DNA of 40,267 bases, taken from contig CASDZP010000017.1 of NCBI GenBank assembly GCA_949285535.1, forward strand, positions 1-40,267, given 5' to 3'. The translations under genes and the position numbers were made by a program. The notes beneath the pieces were generated by a model that saw only the letters and a list, made by a program, of their open reading frames with translations, had not been told where the DNA came from and did no database searches. Positions 23,355 to 33,095 of this stretch are shown here, in pieces. How positions within the stretch are numbered: position 1 is the first letter of the stretch; the number at the start of each line of letters is the position of its first letter. This DNA is from an uncultured Alistipes sp. GTDB lineage: Bacteria > Bacteroidota > Bacteroidia > Bacteroidales > Rikenellaceae.

Positions 23355-24212
23355 TTACTGTTTTTTGGTCACTTCCTTACCGCCGAACTTACCCATATAT
23401 GCCATCACCGTTATGACGATTCCGACAGCGATGAAAGGCAACGAGAGCGCCTGACCTATGTTGATGCCGTGTTCAGCCATGAAGAGTGCATCGACCTCGT
23501 CCTGCACCAGTTTAAGGTTCTCGACAAAGAAACGTGCAGTGAACAGCAATATTAGGAAGATACCGAAAAGGGCACCCGGATAGCGTGTTGCCGTCTTGGT
23601 ACGCAGGTAGATGAACATGAGTATGACGAATATGACGGTGTATATGACCGCCTCGTATATCTGGGTCGGGTGTGACGGAGCGGAATAGATAGGTTCCGCT
23701 CCGTTAAGCCATTGGGGTATGTTCTGAATGAATCGGAAAGCGAAAGGCGCATCGGTCGGATGACCGTATATTTCGGAGTTGAAGAGGTTACCGAGTCGGA
23801 TAAGCGCGCCGCCTATCGGCACGGTGAGTATAGCTCTGTCAAGCACCCAAGTGAAAGAGAGTTTATGTTTACGTGAGAAGAGCAGCAGTCCGATAAACAT
23901 ACCGACAGCCGCGCCGTGGCTGGCGAGTCCTCCTTGCCACACGTAGAGTACCTGTATCGGGTTTCGCCAGAAAGCCGCGTCTTCATAGAAGATGCAGTGG
24001 CCGAGTCGCGAGCCTATGATGGTACCGACAAATGCGTATATAATGATACTGTCGAGTAATTTTATATCTTTATTTTCACGTTTAAGTATATACCCGAACA
24101 GATAATATCCGAGAATGAATGCCGCCATCCACGTCAGCGAGTAATATCTCAGTTGAAAATCGCCTATTTCAAACAGCGACGGATTAAAATTCCAATCTAC
24201 AACCTGTAACAT
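23355..24212 (-). CDS. lgt: Prolipoprotein diacylglyceryl transferase
   Basis: The 285-residue, seven-span enzyme adds diacylglycerol to the lipobox cysteine of lipoproteins in the inner membrane. The Lgt signature is clear in GGALIRLGNLFNSEIYG, and YVWQGGLASHGAAVG carries the conserved glycines and histidine. Several lipoproteins in this window are its substrates. The HU-CCDC81 gene follows in the same transcript. Upstream, the promoter region is part of a perfect palindrome beside a dispersed element. Confidence 0.96.
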   Translation of the reverse strand: MLQVVDWNFNPSLFEIGDFQLRYYSLTWMAAFILGYYLFGYILKRENKDIKLLDSIIIYAFVGTIIGSRLGHCIFYEDAAFWRNPIQVLYVWQGGLASHGAAVGMFIGLLLFSRKHKLSFTWVLDRAILTVPIGGALIRLGNLFNSEIYGHPTDAPFAFRFIQNIPQWLNGAEPIYSAPSHPTQIYEAVIYTVIFVILMFIYLRTKTATRYPGALFGIFLILLFTARFFVENLKLVQDEVDALFMAEHGINIGQALSLPFIAVGIVITVMAYMGKFGGKEVTKKQ

Positions 24213-24227
24213 ATCCCAAAATTTCCG

Positions 24228-24259
24228 GCAAGTTACGAAAATTTCCCGATACCGTCAAA
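24228..24259 (-). promoter_or_regulatory. Possible lgt promoter
   Basis: On the minus strand TTTG (24259-24256), a 20-bp spacer and TAACTTGC (24235-24228, one mismatch to TAnnTTTG) precede the ATG by 16 nt. Most of it lies within the left arm of the palindrome, so a copy of the -33 box and spacer also points rightwards from the right arm. Confidence 0.4.
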
Positions 24260-24352
24260 AAGATGATTTTTTGTATTGTAAAATCTTCATCATGAAAGAT
24301 TTTACAATACAAAAAATCATCTTTTTGACGGTATCGGGAAATTTTCGTAACT
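24231..24352. repeat. Perfect 57-bp palindrome upstream of lgt
   Basis: Arms at 24231-24287 and 24296-24352 match at all 57 positions around an eight-base loop. Unlike the other palindromes it is at the 5' side of a gene and duplicates promoter-region DNA. The element core begins 12 bp further right. Confidence 0.9.
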
Positions 24353-24364
24353 ATACTTGATAAG

Positions 24365-25076
24365 TCTCCGACGGGTCTGCCGACAGCCGCTCCCGCGAGG
24401 CTCTCCGAGGGGTCTCCCGACGGGCTCTCCGAGGGCGCTCCCGCGGGGCTTACTTTGTCCCTCGACAAAGTAAGACAAAACGAGGGGGCACAGCCCCTTT
24501 TGACCATGTCATCCTCATTTGGCTCATTATCTTTTACGAAGTCAGCATCTCTTCGTTTATAGCCTTACACATACCGTCCTCCGCTTTAACATACTCCACG
24601 CCTAACGCCATAACACCCCATCTCTATTAACATAAATCATGACGACGTACGCTAATCAACTTGTCTTTGCAGAAATTCAAAGACACAGACGTGGTACACG
24701 AATAAACATGTCTTTGCATAAATTTAAAAATGCTGACTCCACACGAATAAACTTGACTCTACAGGAATTTAAAGATGTACGGAATACATGGATTGAATTG
24801 ACAGCTTGATTAATATCTGTCGTCGTAATGTATTTAACAGAATCAAGAAAATGTTATATCATGCGTGACGGCGAATGAATCAGGAATCGGAAATTGATTT
24901 ACGGTAGGCTATAAACGACAAGATTCCGACTTCGTAAAAGACAATGAGCCAAATGAGGATGACATGGTCAAAAGGGGCTGTGCCCCCTCGTTTTGGTTAC
25001 TTTGTCGAGGGACAAAGTAACGCCGTCGGCAGACCCCTCGGAGAGCCTGTCGGGAGACCCCCGCGGGAGCGCATAA
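24365..25076 (-). mobile_element. Non-coding element with long terminal inverted repeats (copy D/E)
   Basis: The ends (24365 to about 24563 and about 24909-25076) are inverted copies of the family core, each with the GACAAAGTA hairpin and the GGGGC-ACA-GCCCC hairpin. The centre is homologous to the reverse complement of the centre of 16437-17049 but carries three instead of two units of 45-47 bp (starting at 24654, 24701 and 24746). The left GC-rich lead is longer than in other copies. No gene is supported inside; short open frames exist but are not shared between copies. Confidence 0.8.
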
Positions 25077-25230
25077 AGCTGTGGCAGTTGCGGCTGCGGC
25101 GGTTGCGAATAGTCTCAGACATAAATAATTCAAGAGGGGTATTTTTATCGACAAATGATAAAAATACCCCTCTCGAATTATTTTATGTCTGAGACTATTC
25201 GCAACCGCCGCAGCCGCAGCTGTCACAGCT
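25077..25230. repeat. Palindrome copying the 3' end of slyD
   Basis: Arms 25077-25149 and 25157-25230 pair with three mismatches and one single-base length difference. The right arm includes the last 36 nt of slyD; the left arm is its inverted copy and joins the element core directly. The mismatches show that this palindrome is older than those at pstB and lgt. Confidence 0.88.
25124..25182 (-). terminator. slyD terminator hairpin
   Basis: Arms 25124-25149 and 25157-25182 pair with one mismatch around a seven-base loop. It contains AGAGGGGTATTTTTATC and its complement and is flanked by A/T runs. It forms the centre of the larger slyD palindrome. Confidence 0.75.
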
Positions 25231-25713
25231 ACATCCGCCGCCGCAGCTGTGGTGGGGCATGTCGGCGTCGGTGGCGGGACGGACTTCTACGATTTTGCCT
25301 GTGAAGTGGAGGGTCTCGCCTGCCATGGGGTGATTGAAGTCCATTGTGATTGAGTCGTCGTTGATGGCTTTAACCATGCCCATGAATCTGTTGCCGTCAT
25401 GATCCGACATGGGGAGGACATTGCCTACAACCAAGAGTGACTCATCGATTTTGCCGTCAACCTCAAAGAGATGCTTGGGAAGGTCGATGACGTTCTCTTC
25501 CACTCTCTCACCATATCCTTCGGCAGGCGCAAGCACAAACTCAAATGTGTCGCCAGCCTGCTTGCCTGCAATATACTCCTCAAACTTGGGAAGAAGCATG
25601 CCCGCACCGAAGACGAACTTGAGAGGATTCTCTTCACCCGCTTTGTCTGCCACTTTGCCGTTGACGGTGAGCGTGTATGTCAATGCCACGAATTTGTCTT
25701 TTTCGATAATCAT
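25195..25713 (-). CDS. slyD: SlyD-like FKBP peptidyl-prolyl cis-trans isomerase
   Basis: The start at 25713 (MIIEKDKFVALTYTLTVNG) gives 172 residues; upstream codons cover the promoter. The FKBP domain shows FVFGAGMLLPKFEEYIAGKQAGD, the inserted chaperone flap (about 65-125) and MDFNHPMAGETLHFTGKIVEV. The tail HHSCGGGCSCDSCGCGGCE is a metal-binding cysteine/histidine cluster, as in Escherichia coli SlyD. It likely folds cytoplasmic proteins and may buffer nickel or zinc. Its 3' end is the source of the adjacent inverted copy. Confidence 0.92.
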   Translation of the reverse strand: MIIEKDKFVALTYTLTVNGKVADKAGEENPLKFVFGAGMLLPKFEEYIAGKQAGDTFEFVLAPAEGYGERVEENVIDLPKHLFEVDGKIDESLLVVGNVLPMSDHDGNRFMGMVKAINDDSITMDFNHPMAGETLHFTGKIVEVRPATDADMPHHSCGGGCSCDSCGCGGCE

Positions 25714-25767
25714 GTTTACTGCTTGTTTATTAATATTACAAAATTTTGCGTCACTAAATCGGAGTGA

Positions 25768-25775
25768 CAAAGATA
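25768..25775 (-). promoter_or_regulatory. slyD promoter -7 box
   Basis: TATCTTTG on the minus strand (25775-25768) fits TAnnTTTG and lies 54 nt before the ATG. No convincing -33 box is seen. Confidence 0.5.
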
Positions 25776-25878
25776 ATATCTTTTTCAAAAAACGTCCGCT
25801 TTACAAAACATATTGTTTGTTGTTTGCAAGATACAATATTAAAGACAGGATGCGAGACCGTTCCGAAAAGACATATTA

Positions 25879-25904
25879 AAGGGGCGGTGTGCCCACCACC
25901 CCTT
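25879..25904 (-). terminator. gcvP terminator
   Basis: AAGGGGCGGTG (25879-25889) pairs with CACCACCCCTT (25894-25904) with one mismatch around a four-base loop. On the minus strand it runs into TTTAATA, directly after the gcvP stop. Confidence 0.7.
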
Positions 25905-25911
25905 CGATTCA

Positions 25912-28767
25912 TTATTTATACTCTTCAATAGGTGCGCAGGTGCAGACGAGGTTACGGTCACCATAACCGTTGTCAATCTTAGACACATAAGGCCAGAACT
26001 TGTTCTGCGCCACCCATGCGAGAGGATATACAGCCTTGCTTCTGGGATAAGAGTGCGTCCACTCGTCGGCAGTCGCTTCTGCGGCAGTATGGGGAGCCAT
26101 TACGAGGACGTTGTCGGCGGGATCGGCTTTTCCTGCCGCTATCTCTTCCGCCTCGCGTTTTATCTGAACAAGCGCCTCGATGAATCTGTCCATTTCAGCC
26201 TTGCTTTCGCTCTCTGTGGGCTCTACCATGAGAGTGTCATGCACGGGGAACGAGAGGGTGGGAGCATGGAAACCGTAGTCCATGAGACGACGTGCTATGT
26301 CACCGCACTCTACACCGTAATCCTTACGGAAATGACGGCAATCGACAATCATCTCGTGACCTACACGACCGCATTCGCCTGCATAGAGTGTCTCATACTC
26401 GCCTTTGAGAGCCGATGCCATATAGTTGGCATTGAGTATCGCCATCTCGGTAGCCTTACGCAAACCATTCGCACCCAACATCTTGATGTAGGCGTATGTG
26501 ATGGGAAGTATTCCGGCACTACCCCACGGAGATGAAGCCACGGCGGTTATACCGTCACGGCCGCCAACGCCCGATACGATAGAGTGAGTGGGGAGGAAGT
26601 CAACCAGATGCGAAGCGACGCATATCGTACCCACACCGGGACCGCCACCGCCGTGAGGCATGGCGAATGTCTTGTGCAGGTTGAGGTGGCATACGTCCGC
26701 ACCTATGGTGCCGGGGTTGGTGAGGCCGACCTGCGCGTTCATGTTGGCACCGTCCATGTAAACCTGTCCGCCGTTGGCGTGAACGATGTCACACAATTCG
26801 GTCACGCTGCTCTCGAAGATACCGTGAGTAGAGGGGTATGTAATCATGGCGCATGCGAGCTCGTTTTTGTACTGCTCCGCTTTTGCCTTGAAATCTTCCA
26901 CAGATATGTTACCGTGGGGGTCGCAAGCCACAACCACCACCTTCATGCCAGCCATGGCGGCAGACGCGGGGTTGGTACCGTGAGCAGACGCGGGTATGAG
27001 AGCGACGTTACGACCTCCCTCGCCACGGCTCTGGTGATAGGCACGGATAACCATCAGACCCGAATATTCACCCGCAGCACCAGAGTTGGGCTGGTTTGAC
27101 ACGGCGGCAAAGCCTGTGATGACAGCCAGGTCGTGCTCAAGCTCTTTCATAAGCTCCGCATAACCCTGTGCCTGTGCAGAGGGAACGAAGGGATGTACGT
27201 TGAACTCGGCGAGCGAGAGGGGCATCATGCTGACGGCAGAGTTGAGCTTCATTGTGCAAGAGCCGAGAGAAATCATGCTGTCGGCAAGCGATATGTCGCG
27301 ACGTTCGAGCTTCTTGATGTAACGCATCATCTCTGTTTCAGAGTGATAGCGGTTGAATACCGTCTCGGTGAGGATGTCGCTCTCACGTTTCATCGAGGGG
27401 CAGAACGAAATCTTCTCTTCGATTGCTGTGAGAACGGGTGCGTCGCACTTCTTGTACTCGGCGAATATCGCAAGGATTGTGTTGACCTCATCGAGAGTAG
27501 TAACCTCGTCGCAGCTCAAACGTACGGTGTCGGCATTCGGATAGAAGAGGTTTATCTTGTGCGCTTCGGCTATCTCTTTCATGCGTTCGGCGTCCGCTTC
27601 AACCTCGATGGTATCGAAGAAGCAGGGAGAGGCGAGCTTATAGCCCATCTTACCGAGTTCCTGAGCCACGGTTGCGGCACAAGAGTGCGCGTGAAGCGCA
27701 ATCGAACGTATGCCTTCGGGACCGTGATATACGGCGAACATACCTGCCATTGTGGCGAAAAGCGCCTGTGCGGTACATATATTCGATGTAGCCTTGTCAC
27801 GTTTGATGTGCTGCTCACGTGTCTGCAACGCCATGCGGAGAGCCTTGTTGCCGAGACGGTCAACAGAAACACCGATGATACGTCCGGGCATGTGACGTTT
27901 ATAGGCGTCACGGGTAGCGAGGTATGCGGCAGAGGGACCGCCGTATGCCATAGGCGCACCGAAACGCTGTGTAGAGCCGACTACGATGTCGGCACCCCAC
28001 TCACCCGGTGATTTCAAAAGGGCGAGACTGAGTATGTCGCAGGCAGCTGTTACGAGAACACCGTTGTCATGCGCACGTTTTGCGAAATCGCTGTAATCGA
28101 CAATGGCACCGTTGCATGCGGGGTACTGAACTATTGCGCCGAACTCCTTACCAGTAAACTCATAATCGGCGTAATCGCCCATCACCAGCTCTATGCCGAA
28201 CGGCTCAGAACGGGTCATAAGCACATCGAGAGTCTGCGGGAAGATATTGGCGTCCACAAAGAGCTGATTGCGACCCTCTTTTACGGCGTCACGGCTGCGG
28301 AGAGCGAACATCATCGACATCGCCTCGGCAGCGGCAGTACCCTCGTCGAGGAGTGAACAGTTGCTTATCTCCATGCCCGTGAGCGAGATAATCATTGTCT
28401 GGAAGTTCAGAAGAGCTTCAAGACGACCCTGTGAAATCTCCGCCTGATAGGGAGTGTAAGAGGTGTACCACGCGGGGTTCTCGAATATATTACGCATCAC
28501 CACGGCGAGAGAGGCGGTAGGATAGTAACCCATACCGATAAATGTCCTGTAAGGCTTGTTCTTGGCTGCAAGTTCACGGATGTGAGCGGCAAGCTGATAT
28601 TCGCTCATACCCTCTTCAGGAAGAGCCAACGGCTTTTTGAGACGGATTTTGGCGGGAACCACCTGATCCATAAGCTCGTCGATAGAGCCGCATCCGATAA
28701 CTTTCAGCATCTGTTCCACGTCAGCTTCAGCCGAGCCGACATGGCGGTTTACAAACTGATCTTTCAT
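25912..28767 (-). CDS. gcvP: Glycine dehydrogenase (decarboxylating), P protein
   Basis: The 951-residue single-chain P protein decarboxylates glycine with pyridoxal phosphate and passes the aminomethyl group to the H protein. The N-terminal half (FVNRHVGSAEADVEQML, YTPYQAEISQGRLEALLNFQ) and the C-terminal half are fused, as in Bacteroidetes and Proteobacteria. The cofactor lysine is in HLNLHKTFAMPHGGGGPG near residue 700. No gcvT or gcvH is adjacent. The 207-nt upstream gap shows no glycine-riboswitch pattern that I can recognise. Confidence 0.97.
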   Translation of the reverse strand: MKDQFVNRHVGSAEADVEQMLKVIGCGSIDELMDQVVPAKIRLKKPLALPEEGMSEYQLAAHIRELAAKNKPYRTFIGMGYYPTASLAVVMRNIFENPAWYTSYTPYQAEISQGRLEALLNFQTMIISLTGMEISNCSLLDEGTAAAEAMSMMFALRSRDAVKEGRNQLFVDANIFPQTLDVLMTRSEPFGIELVMGDYADYEFTGKEFGAIVQYPACNGAIVDYSDFAKRAHDNGVLVTAACDILSLALLKSPGEWGADIVVGSTQRFGAPMAYGGPSAAYLATRDAYKRHMPGRIIGVSVDRLGNKALRMALQTREQHIKRDKATSNICTAQALFATMAGMFAVYHGPEGIRSIALHAHSCAATVAQELGKMGYKLASPCFFDTIEVEADAERMKEIAEAHKINLFYPNADTVRLSCDEVTTLDEVNTILAIFAEYKKCDAPVLTAIEEKISFCPSMKRESDILTETVFNRYHSETEMMRYIKKLERRDISLADSMISLGSCTMKLNSAVSMMPLSLAEFNVHPFVPSAQAQGYAELMKELEHDLAVITGFAAVSNQPNSGAAGEYSGLMVIRAYHQSRGEGGRNVALIPASAHGTNPASAAMAGMKVVVVACDPHGNISVEDFKAKAEQYKNELACAMITYPSTHGIFESSVTELCDIVHANGGQVYMDGANMNAQVGLTNPGTIGADVCHLNLHKTFAMPHGGGGPGVGTICVASHLVDFLPTHSIVSGVGGRDGITAVASSPWGSAGILPITYAYIKMLGANGLRKATEMAILNANYMASALKGEYETLYAGECGRVGHEMIVDCRHFRKDYGVECGDIARRLMDYGFHAPTLSFPVHDTLMVEPTESESKAEMDRFIEALVQIKREAEEIAAGKADPADNVLVMAPHTAAEATADEWTHSYPRSKAVYPLAWVAQNKFWPYVSKIDNGYGDRNLVCTCAPIEEYK

Positions 28768-28974
28768 TGTATGTCGTTTTGATTATTGTCAAATTGCACC
28801 GTAACGTCCGAAACGTCGCTTCACGAACGTTACGATACCCGAATTCTTCAACGAACATGTCTTGACCGCTTGTCTCTCCGACACCCTTCGGGCGGCAAAA
28901 AGACACCCTCACGGTTCGAGACAGACAAGCAGCCAAGACAGCTCGAAACAAGAATCCCCATTTGCGGGGTAAAG

Positions 28975-31014
28975 TTAATCTTTTTCTTTGTATTTAGCCA
29001 CTCCCGAATTCAAAAAGTCGATATATCCGGGAACGCTCAAATTATATCCGCGCGGCTCAACCAACTCCTTACCCTCGTTGTCGAGTATGACATAGTAGGG
29101 CTGTCCGTTGACACCGAAACGTTCCGCCTGGAACTGCGCGTTTATCTTACCGAGGGTTTTGAGGACCTTGCCGTTGGGAAGAGTCACCCAATCGCTTTCG
29201 GGAAGCTCTTTCTTGTCATCCACATAGAGTGATATTATGACATAGTCCTGATTGAGTATTCTGAGCACCTCTTTGTCCGACCACACGTTAGCCTCCATTT
29301 CGCGGCAGTTCACGCAACCATGACCCGTGAAATCGACGAGGACGGGTTTACCGACCTTGCGGGCATATTCCATACCCTCCTCATAGTCGAAGAAGCCGTT
29401 GAGACCGTGAGCCATGTGGAGGAAATCGCTGTATTTCTTACCTCTCGCCTCAACATCGGCAGAAGATACGCTCTGTGAGCCCGCCGCCTCCAACAGATTG
29501 AAATCATGCGTGTGCATGGGGGGCAGATAACCCGAAAGTGCCTTGAGGGGCGCACCGAACATACCGGGAATCAGATACACCACAAAAGCGAAAGTGATTA
29601 TCGCGAGAATAAGTTTCTTAACCTTTACATAAGGCTCTTCAGAGTCATGCGCGAAACGCAGTTTGCCGAGCAGATAGAAACCGAGCATCGAGAATATCAC
29701 AATCCAAAGGGCGATATATACCTCTCTGTCGAGCAATCCCCAGTGATATGTCTGGTCAGCCACAGAAAGGAATTTCAGACCGAGCGCCAGCTCTATAAAA
29801 CCGAGCACAACCTTAACCGAGTTTAGCCAACCGCCAGACTTGGGAAGATTTTTGAGCAGTGAGGGGAAGAACGCGAATATCGTGAAGGGAAGCGCGAAAG
29901 CCGCAGAGAATACGAACATCGTAAGAATCGGCTCCCACACGGCGCCCTGTGTCGACTGAACCAATATGGTACCGACAATGGGACCCGTGCATGAGAATGA
30001 CACCAAAACGAGTGTCAATGCCATGAAGAATACACCCACGAGACCGCCCTTGTCCGCCTTGGCGTCACTCTTGTTGACGAGCGAGCTGGGCAACACAATC
30101 TCGAACGCACCGAGGAACGAAGCGGCGAAAATCATGAACACAAGGAAGAATACAATGTTGGGCAACCAGTGAGTAGAGAGCCAGTTGAAGATATCGGCTG
30201 TCACGGCGTCACCGCCCGCTATATATGTAATGAGTATGATTATCGCAATCGGAAGAGTGTAGAGCGCGATTATCGAGAAACCGTAGAAAGCAGCCATGAA
30301 GCGTCCTTTACTCTTGCTGCCGCTGCTCTTCATGAAGAAAGAGACCGTCATCGGCACCATCGGGAACACGCAGGGGGTCAGAAGAGCCGCAAAACCCCAG
30401 AGAATGGCAGCGATGATTGTGCTCCATATAGAGCTTTCACGTTTAAGTTGTGACACCTCTCCGTTACCTTCCTGTACGGGAACGACAGTCGTCTCCGTAG
30501 CCGAAACATCAGCCGACGCTCCTTCTGAAGCCGCAGCAACGGTTCCGCCTTTTACTCCGTCGAGTTTGAAGATGAAATCCTCGTCAGCGGGAGGAAGGCA
30601 GGTCACGTCGTTGCATGTCTGCCACTCTATGTTCATCTTTACGGTAACAGGTTCGGCAGAGGTCACTTTCACATTCTGAACAAAAGTCACAGAACCTTCA
30701 TAGTAACCTATTTCCATACCGAAACCTTCGTCGAACATCTTTTTAGGTTCGGCTGATGCGGTGACCGTTCCGACGGTATCGACACCCTCTACGGGAGTGA
30801 ATGTCACGGTAGTGGCATTGGGACCGTCCACATAGGGACCCATGTCGTACATGTGGAACGGATGCTCGATGGTGGCGGTCATCCTGAGCTCATAGTTGCC
30901 GTCACCCTTATCGACGCTCTTCTGCGTCCAGCTGACAGGCTCCTCTATCTGCCCGTTCGCCGAAAAGGCGACAAAGAGAGCCGCAAGAGCAAAAAGTAAC
31001 GATTTCAATTTCAT
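28975..31014 (-). CDS. dsbD: Thiol:disulfide interchange protein DsbD-like
   Basis: The 679-residue protein has a signal peptide and an N-terminal periplasmic domain with the pair TCNDVTC. About eight membrane spans follow, with the central cysteines in LTPCVFPMVPMTVSFF and SFSCTGPIVGT. The C-terminal thioredoxin domain has the active site GHGCVNCREME at about 564-574. It carries electrons from cytoplasmic thioredoxin to periplasmic partners, possibly including the WCPPC lipoprotein at 35935. It follows cysS by 33 nt and is probably co-transcribed. Confidence 0.9.
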   Translation of the reverse strand: MKLKSLLFALAALFVAFSANGQIEEPVSWTQKSVDKGDGNYELRMTATIEHPFHMYDMGPYVDGPNATTVTFTPVEGVDTVGTVTASAEPKKMFDEGFGMEIGYYEGSVTFVQNVKVTSAEPVTVKMNIEWQTCNDVTCLPPADEDFIFKLDGVKGGTVAAASEGASADVSATETTVVPVQEGNGEVSQLKRESSIWSTIIAAILWGFAALLTPCVFPMVPMTVSFFMKSSGSKSKGRFMAAFYGFSIIALYTLPIAIIILITYIAGGDAVTADIFNWLSTHWLPNIVFFLVFMIFAASFLGAFEIVLPSSLVNKSDAKADKGGLVGVFFMALTLVLVSFSCTGPIVGTILVQSTQGAVWEPILTMFVFSAAFALPFTIFAFFPSLLKNLPKSGGWLNSVKVVLGFIELALGLKFLSVADQTYHWGLLDREVYIALWIVIFSMLGFYLLGKLRFAHDSEEPYVKVKKLILAIITFAFVVYLIPGMFGAPLKALSGYLPPMHTHDFNLLEAAGSQSVSSADVEARGKKYSDFLHMAHGLNGFFDYEEGMEYARKVGKPVLVDFTGHGCVNCREMEANVWSDKEVLRILNQDYVIISLYVDDKKELPESDWVTLPNGKVLKTLGKINAQFQAERFGVNGQPYYVILDNEGKELVEPRGYNLSVPGYIDFLNSGVAKYKEKD

Positions 31015-31047
31015 ACTCCTCTTGTTTTATTCGTTTTTGATAGTAGT

Positions 31048-32508
31048 TTATTTCAATTCCCAGTCAACACCGTCCTTACGGTCCTTGACCATCACACCCA
31101 AACGGGCAAGCTCGTCTCTTATCTTATCCGAAACCGCCCAGTTTTTATCCGCCTTAGCCTGCTGACGAACCTGAAGAATCATCGACACAAGCCCCTCTAT
31201 CATAGAGGCGTCGTCTCCCTCCGCCTCCGCTTTGAGACCGAGCAGGTCGCCGACAACAAAACGGAACTGCTCCGAAAGCGACTTGAGGTCGGCTTCGTTT
31301 ATCGTCTGCGTTCCGTCAACGAGCTGGTTTATGACCTTAACCCATTCGAACAATTCAGCCATGGCTACGGGACTGTTAAGGTCGTCGCACAACGACGCCA
31401 TGCAGTTCTCCTTGAGATTAGACACATCGACCGTAGAAGTTGATGACGGTTTAATCTTATCGAGTGACGAGAGTGCGTTCATCAATCTTTCAAGACCCTT
31501 TTCCGCGGCGGCAAGAGCATCATTTGAGAAGTCAAGCGTACTGCGGTAGTGAGCCTGAAGAATAAAGAAACGTATCGTCATGGGTCCGTAAGCCTTGTCG
31601 AGCAACTTATTGTTACCCGTAAACAACTCTTCGAGCGTAATGAAGTTTCCGAGCGACTTACCCATCTTCTTTCCGTCTATGGTAATCATGTTGTTGTGCA
31701 TCCAGTAATGCACAGCCTCATGACCCATTGAAGCGGTACTCTGCGCAATCTCACACTCGTGATGCGGGAACATAAGGTCCATGCCGCCGCCGTGTATATC
31801 GAATCTCTCTCCGAGATACTTACGGCTCATTGCGCTACATTCGAGATGCCATCCGGGGAAACCGTCGCTCCACGGAGAGGGCCAACGCATGATATGTTCG
31901 GGCGCCGCCTTTTTCCACAACGCGAAATCGAAGCTGTGACGCTTGTCGCTCTGTCCGTCGAGTTCACGGGTCGTCGAGAGCATCTCATCGACAGAACGTC
32001 CCGACAGCTTACCGTAATTATATTTCTCGTTATATTTTTCAACATCGAAATAGACCGAACCGTTGCTTTCATAGGCATATCCTGCATTTAGAATCTCCTT
32101 GATAAGCTCTATCTGCTCTATGATATGTCCCGACGCCTGCGGTTCTATCGAAGGGCTGAGCACTCCGAGCTTCGCCATGGCATCACGGTATCTGTTGGTA
32201 TAATACTGCGCCACCTCCATAGGTTCGAGCTGTTCGAGACGCGCTTTTTTAAGCAATTTATCCTCACCGTCATCCGAATCATGTTCCAGATGCCCCACAT
32301 CGGTAATATTACGCACATAGCGCACCTTATATCCCAACGCTTTAAGCAGACGGAACAAAAGGTCATAAGTAACGGCAGGACGTGCATGCCCCAAATGCGG
32401 ATCGCCATATACGGTGGGACCGCAAACATAAAGGCCGACAAAAGGCGGGTTATACGGAACAAAAACCTCTTTTGTACGGCTCAAAGTGTTATATATCTTC
32501 AAATCCAT
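31048..32508 (-). CDS. cysS: Cysteine-tRNA ligase
   Basis: The start at 32508 ([16 protein letters not shown]) gives 486 residues. The HIGH-type motif is in [17 protein letters not shown], whose cysteine is a zinc ligand. The other zinc-site segments are WHLECSAMS and [10 protein letters not shown], and the KMSKS-type loop is [10 protein letters not shown]. Full length. A TATCTTTG box lies upstream; dsbD follows. Confidence 0.97.
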   Translation of the reverse strand: MDLKIYNTLSRTKEVFVPYNPPFVGLYVCGPTVYGDPHLGHARPAVTYDLLFRLLKALGYKVRYVRNITDVGHLEHDSDDGEDKLLKKARLEQLEPMEVAQYYTNRYRDAMAKLGVLSPSIEPQASGHIIEQIELIKEILNAGYAYESNGSVYFDVEKYNEKYNYGKLSGRSVDEMLSTTRELDGQSDKRHSFDFALWKKAAPEHIMRWPSPWSDGFPGWHLECSAMSRKYLGERFDIHGGGMDLMFPHHECEIAQSTASMGHEAVHYWMHNNMITIDGKKMGKSLGNFITLEELFTGNNKLLDKAYGPMTIRFFILQAHYRSTLDFSNDALAAAEKGLERLMNALSSLDKIKPSSTSTVDVSNLKENCMASLCDDLNSPVAMAELFEWVKVINQLVDGTQTINEADLKSLSEQFRFVVGDLLGLKAEAEGDDASMIEGLVSMILQVRQQAKADKNWAVSDKIRDELARLGVMVKDRKDGVDWELK

Positions 32509-32532
32509 AATCAATCTCATAAAAATATCGCA

Positions 32533-32540
32533 CAAAGATA
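32533..32540 (-). promoter_or_regulatory. cysS promoter -7 box
   Basis: TATCTTTG on the minus strand (32540-32533) fits TAnnTTTG exactly and lies 24 nt before the chosen ATG, which supports that start over upstream ones. No clear -33 box. Confidence 0.55.
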
Positions 32541-33062
32541 CTTATTTTTTTTGAAACGACACTTCTCCGAATACAATATTTACAATTTAACCCTAATCAG
32601 CTTACAAAAACCAACAAAAACCAACACTTTTTAATTAAAATATCCGTTTTATAATAAATTATATTTCCCCCATTCATTATATCCTAAAACTAACAATACT
32701 CTGATTAATCAGGGTAAAAAGAGTAAAACACTCAATAACACCAAATGACCTCCATTATTATTTAACACAAAAAATACGCTTACAACTCATAAGCTAAAAT
32801 CATTTTATGAAAAAGCTCAATAGTAAATCAAAGACATGATCGCCTGTTTAACAAATAATTACCAACAAAATTAAGACTACAAATTATTCTTACTATCCAA
32901 TTAAATTAATCTACTACATTACAACAATTGAAAACACAATGCAATCTAAATAACTTTTCTCAATAAAATCACATATGGACATAAACAACATAATTCACAA
33001 CAAACATATCAACGACACTTTTTATACCAGCTAAAATTGTTTTTTATACTAAAAATAAGTAT
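32541..33062. other. AT-rich intergenic region, nothing recognised
   Basis: About 520 bp of roughly three-quarters A+T between divergent genes. I see no conserved gene, tRNA, strong hairpin or copy of the dispersed repeat. Only very short open frames occur (for example 19 codons from 32976). Confidence 0.6.
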
Positions 33063-33070
33063 TATATTTG
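33063..33070 (+). promoter_or_regulatory. Promoter -7 box of the wecA-like operon
   Basis: TATATTTG fits TAnnTTTG and lies 25 nt before the ATG. A TTG at 33037 is 23 bp away, longer than usual. Confidence 0.5.
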
Positions 33071-33095
33071 CAATTAAAAGGGGCTTCAAGACATT

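Noticed and set aside
25195..25230. SlyD cysteine/histidine tail as a novelty
   Set aside because: Metal-binding tails of this kind are a known feature of SlyD.
28768..28974. Glycine riboswitch upstream of gcvP
   Set aside because: I could not find the paired aptamer core; only weak inverted repeats (CGTAACGT/ACGTTACG) are visible.
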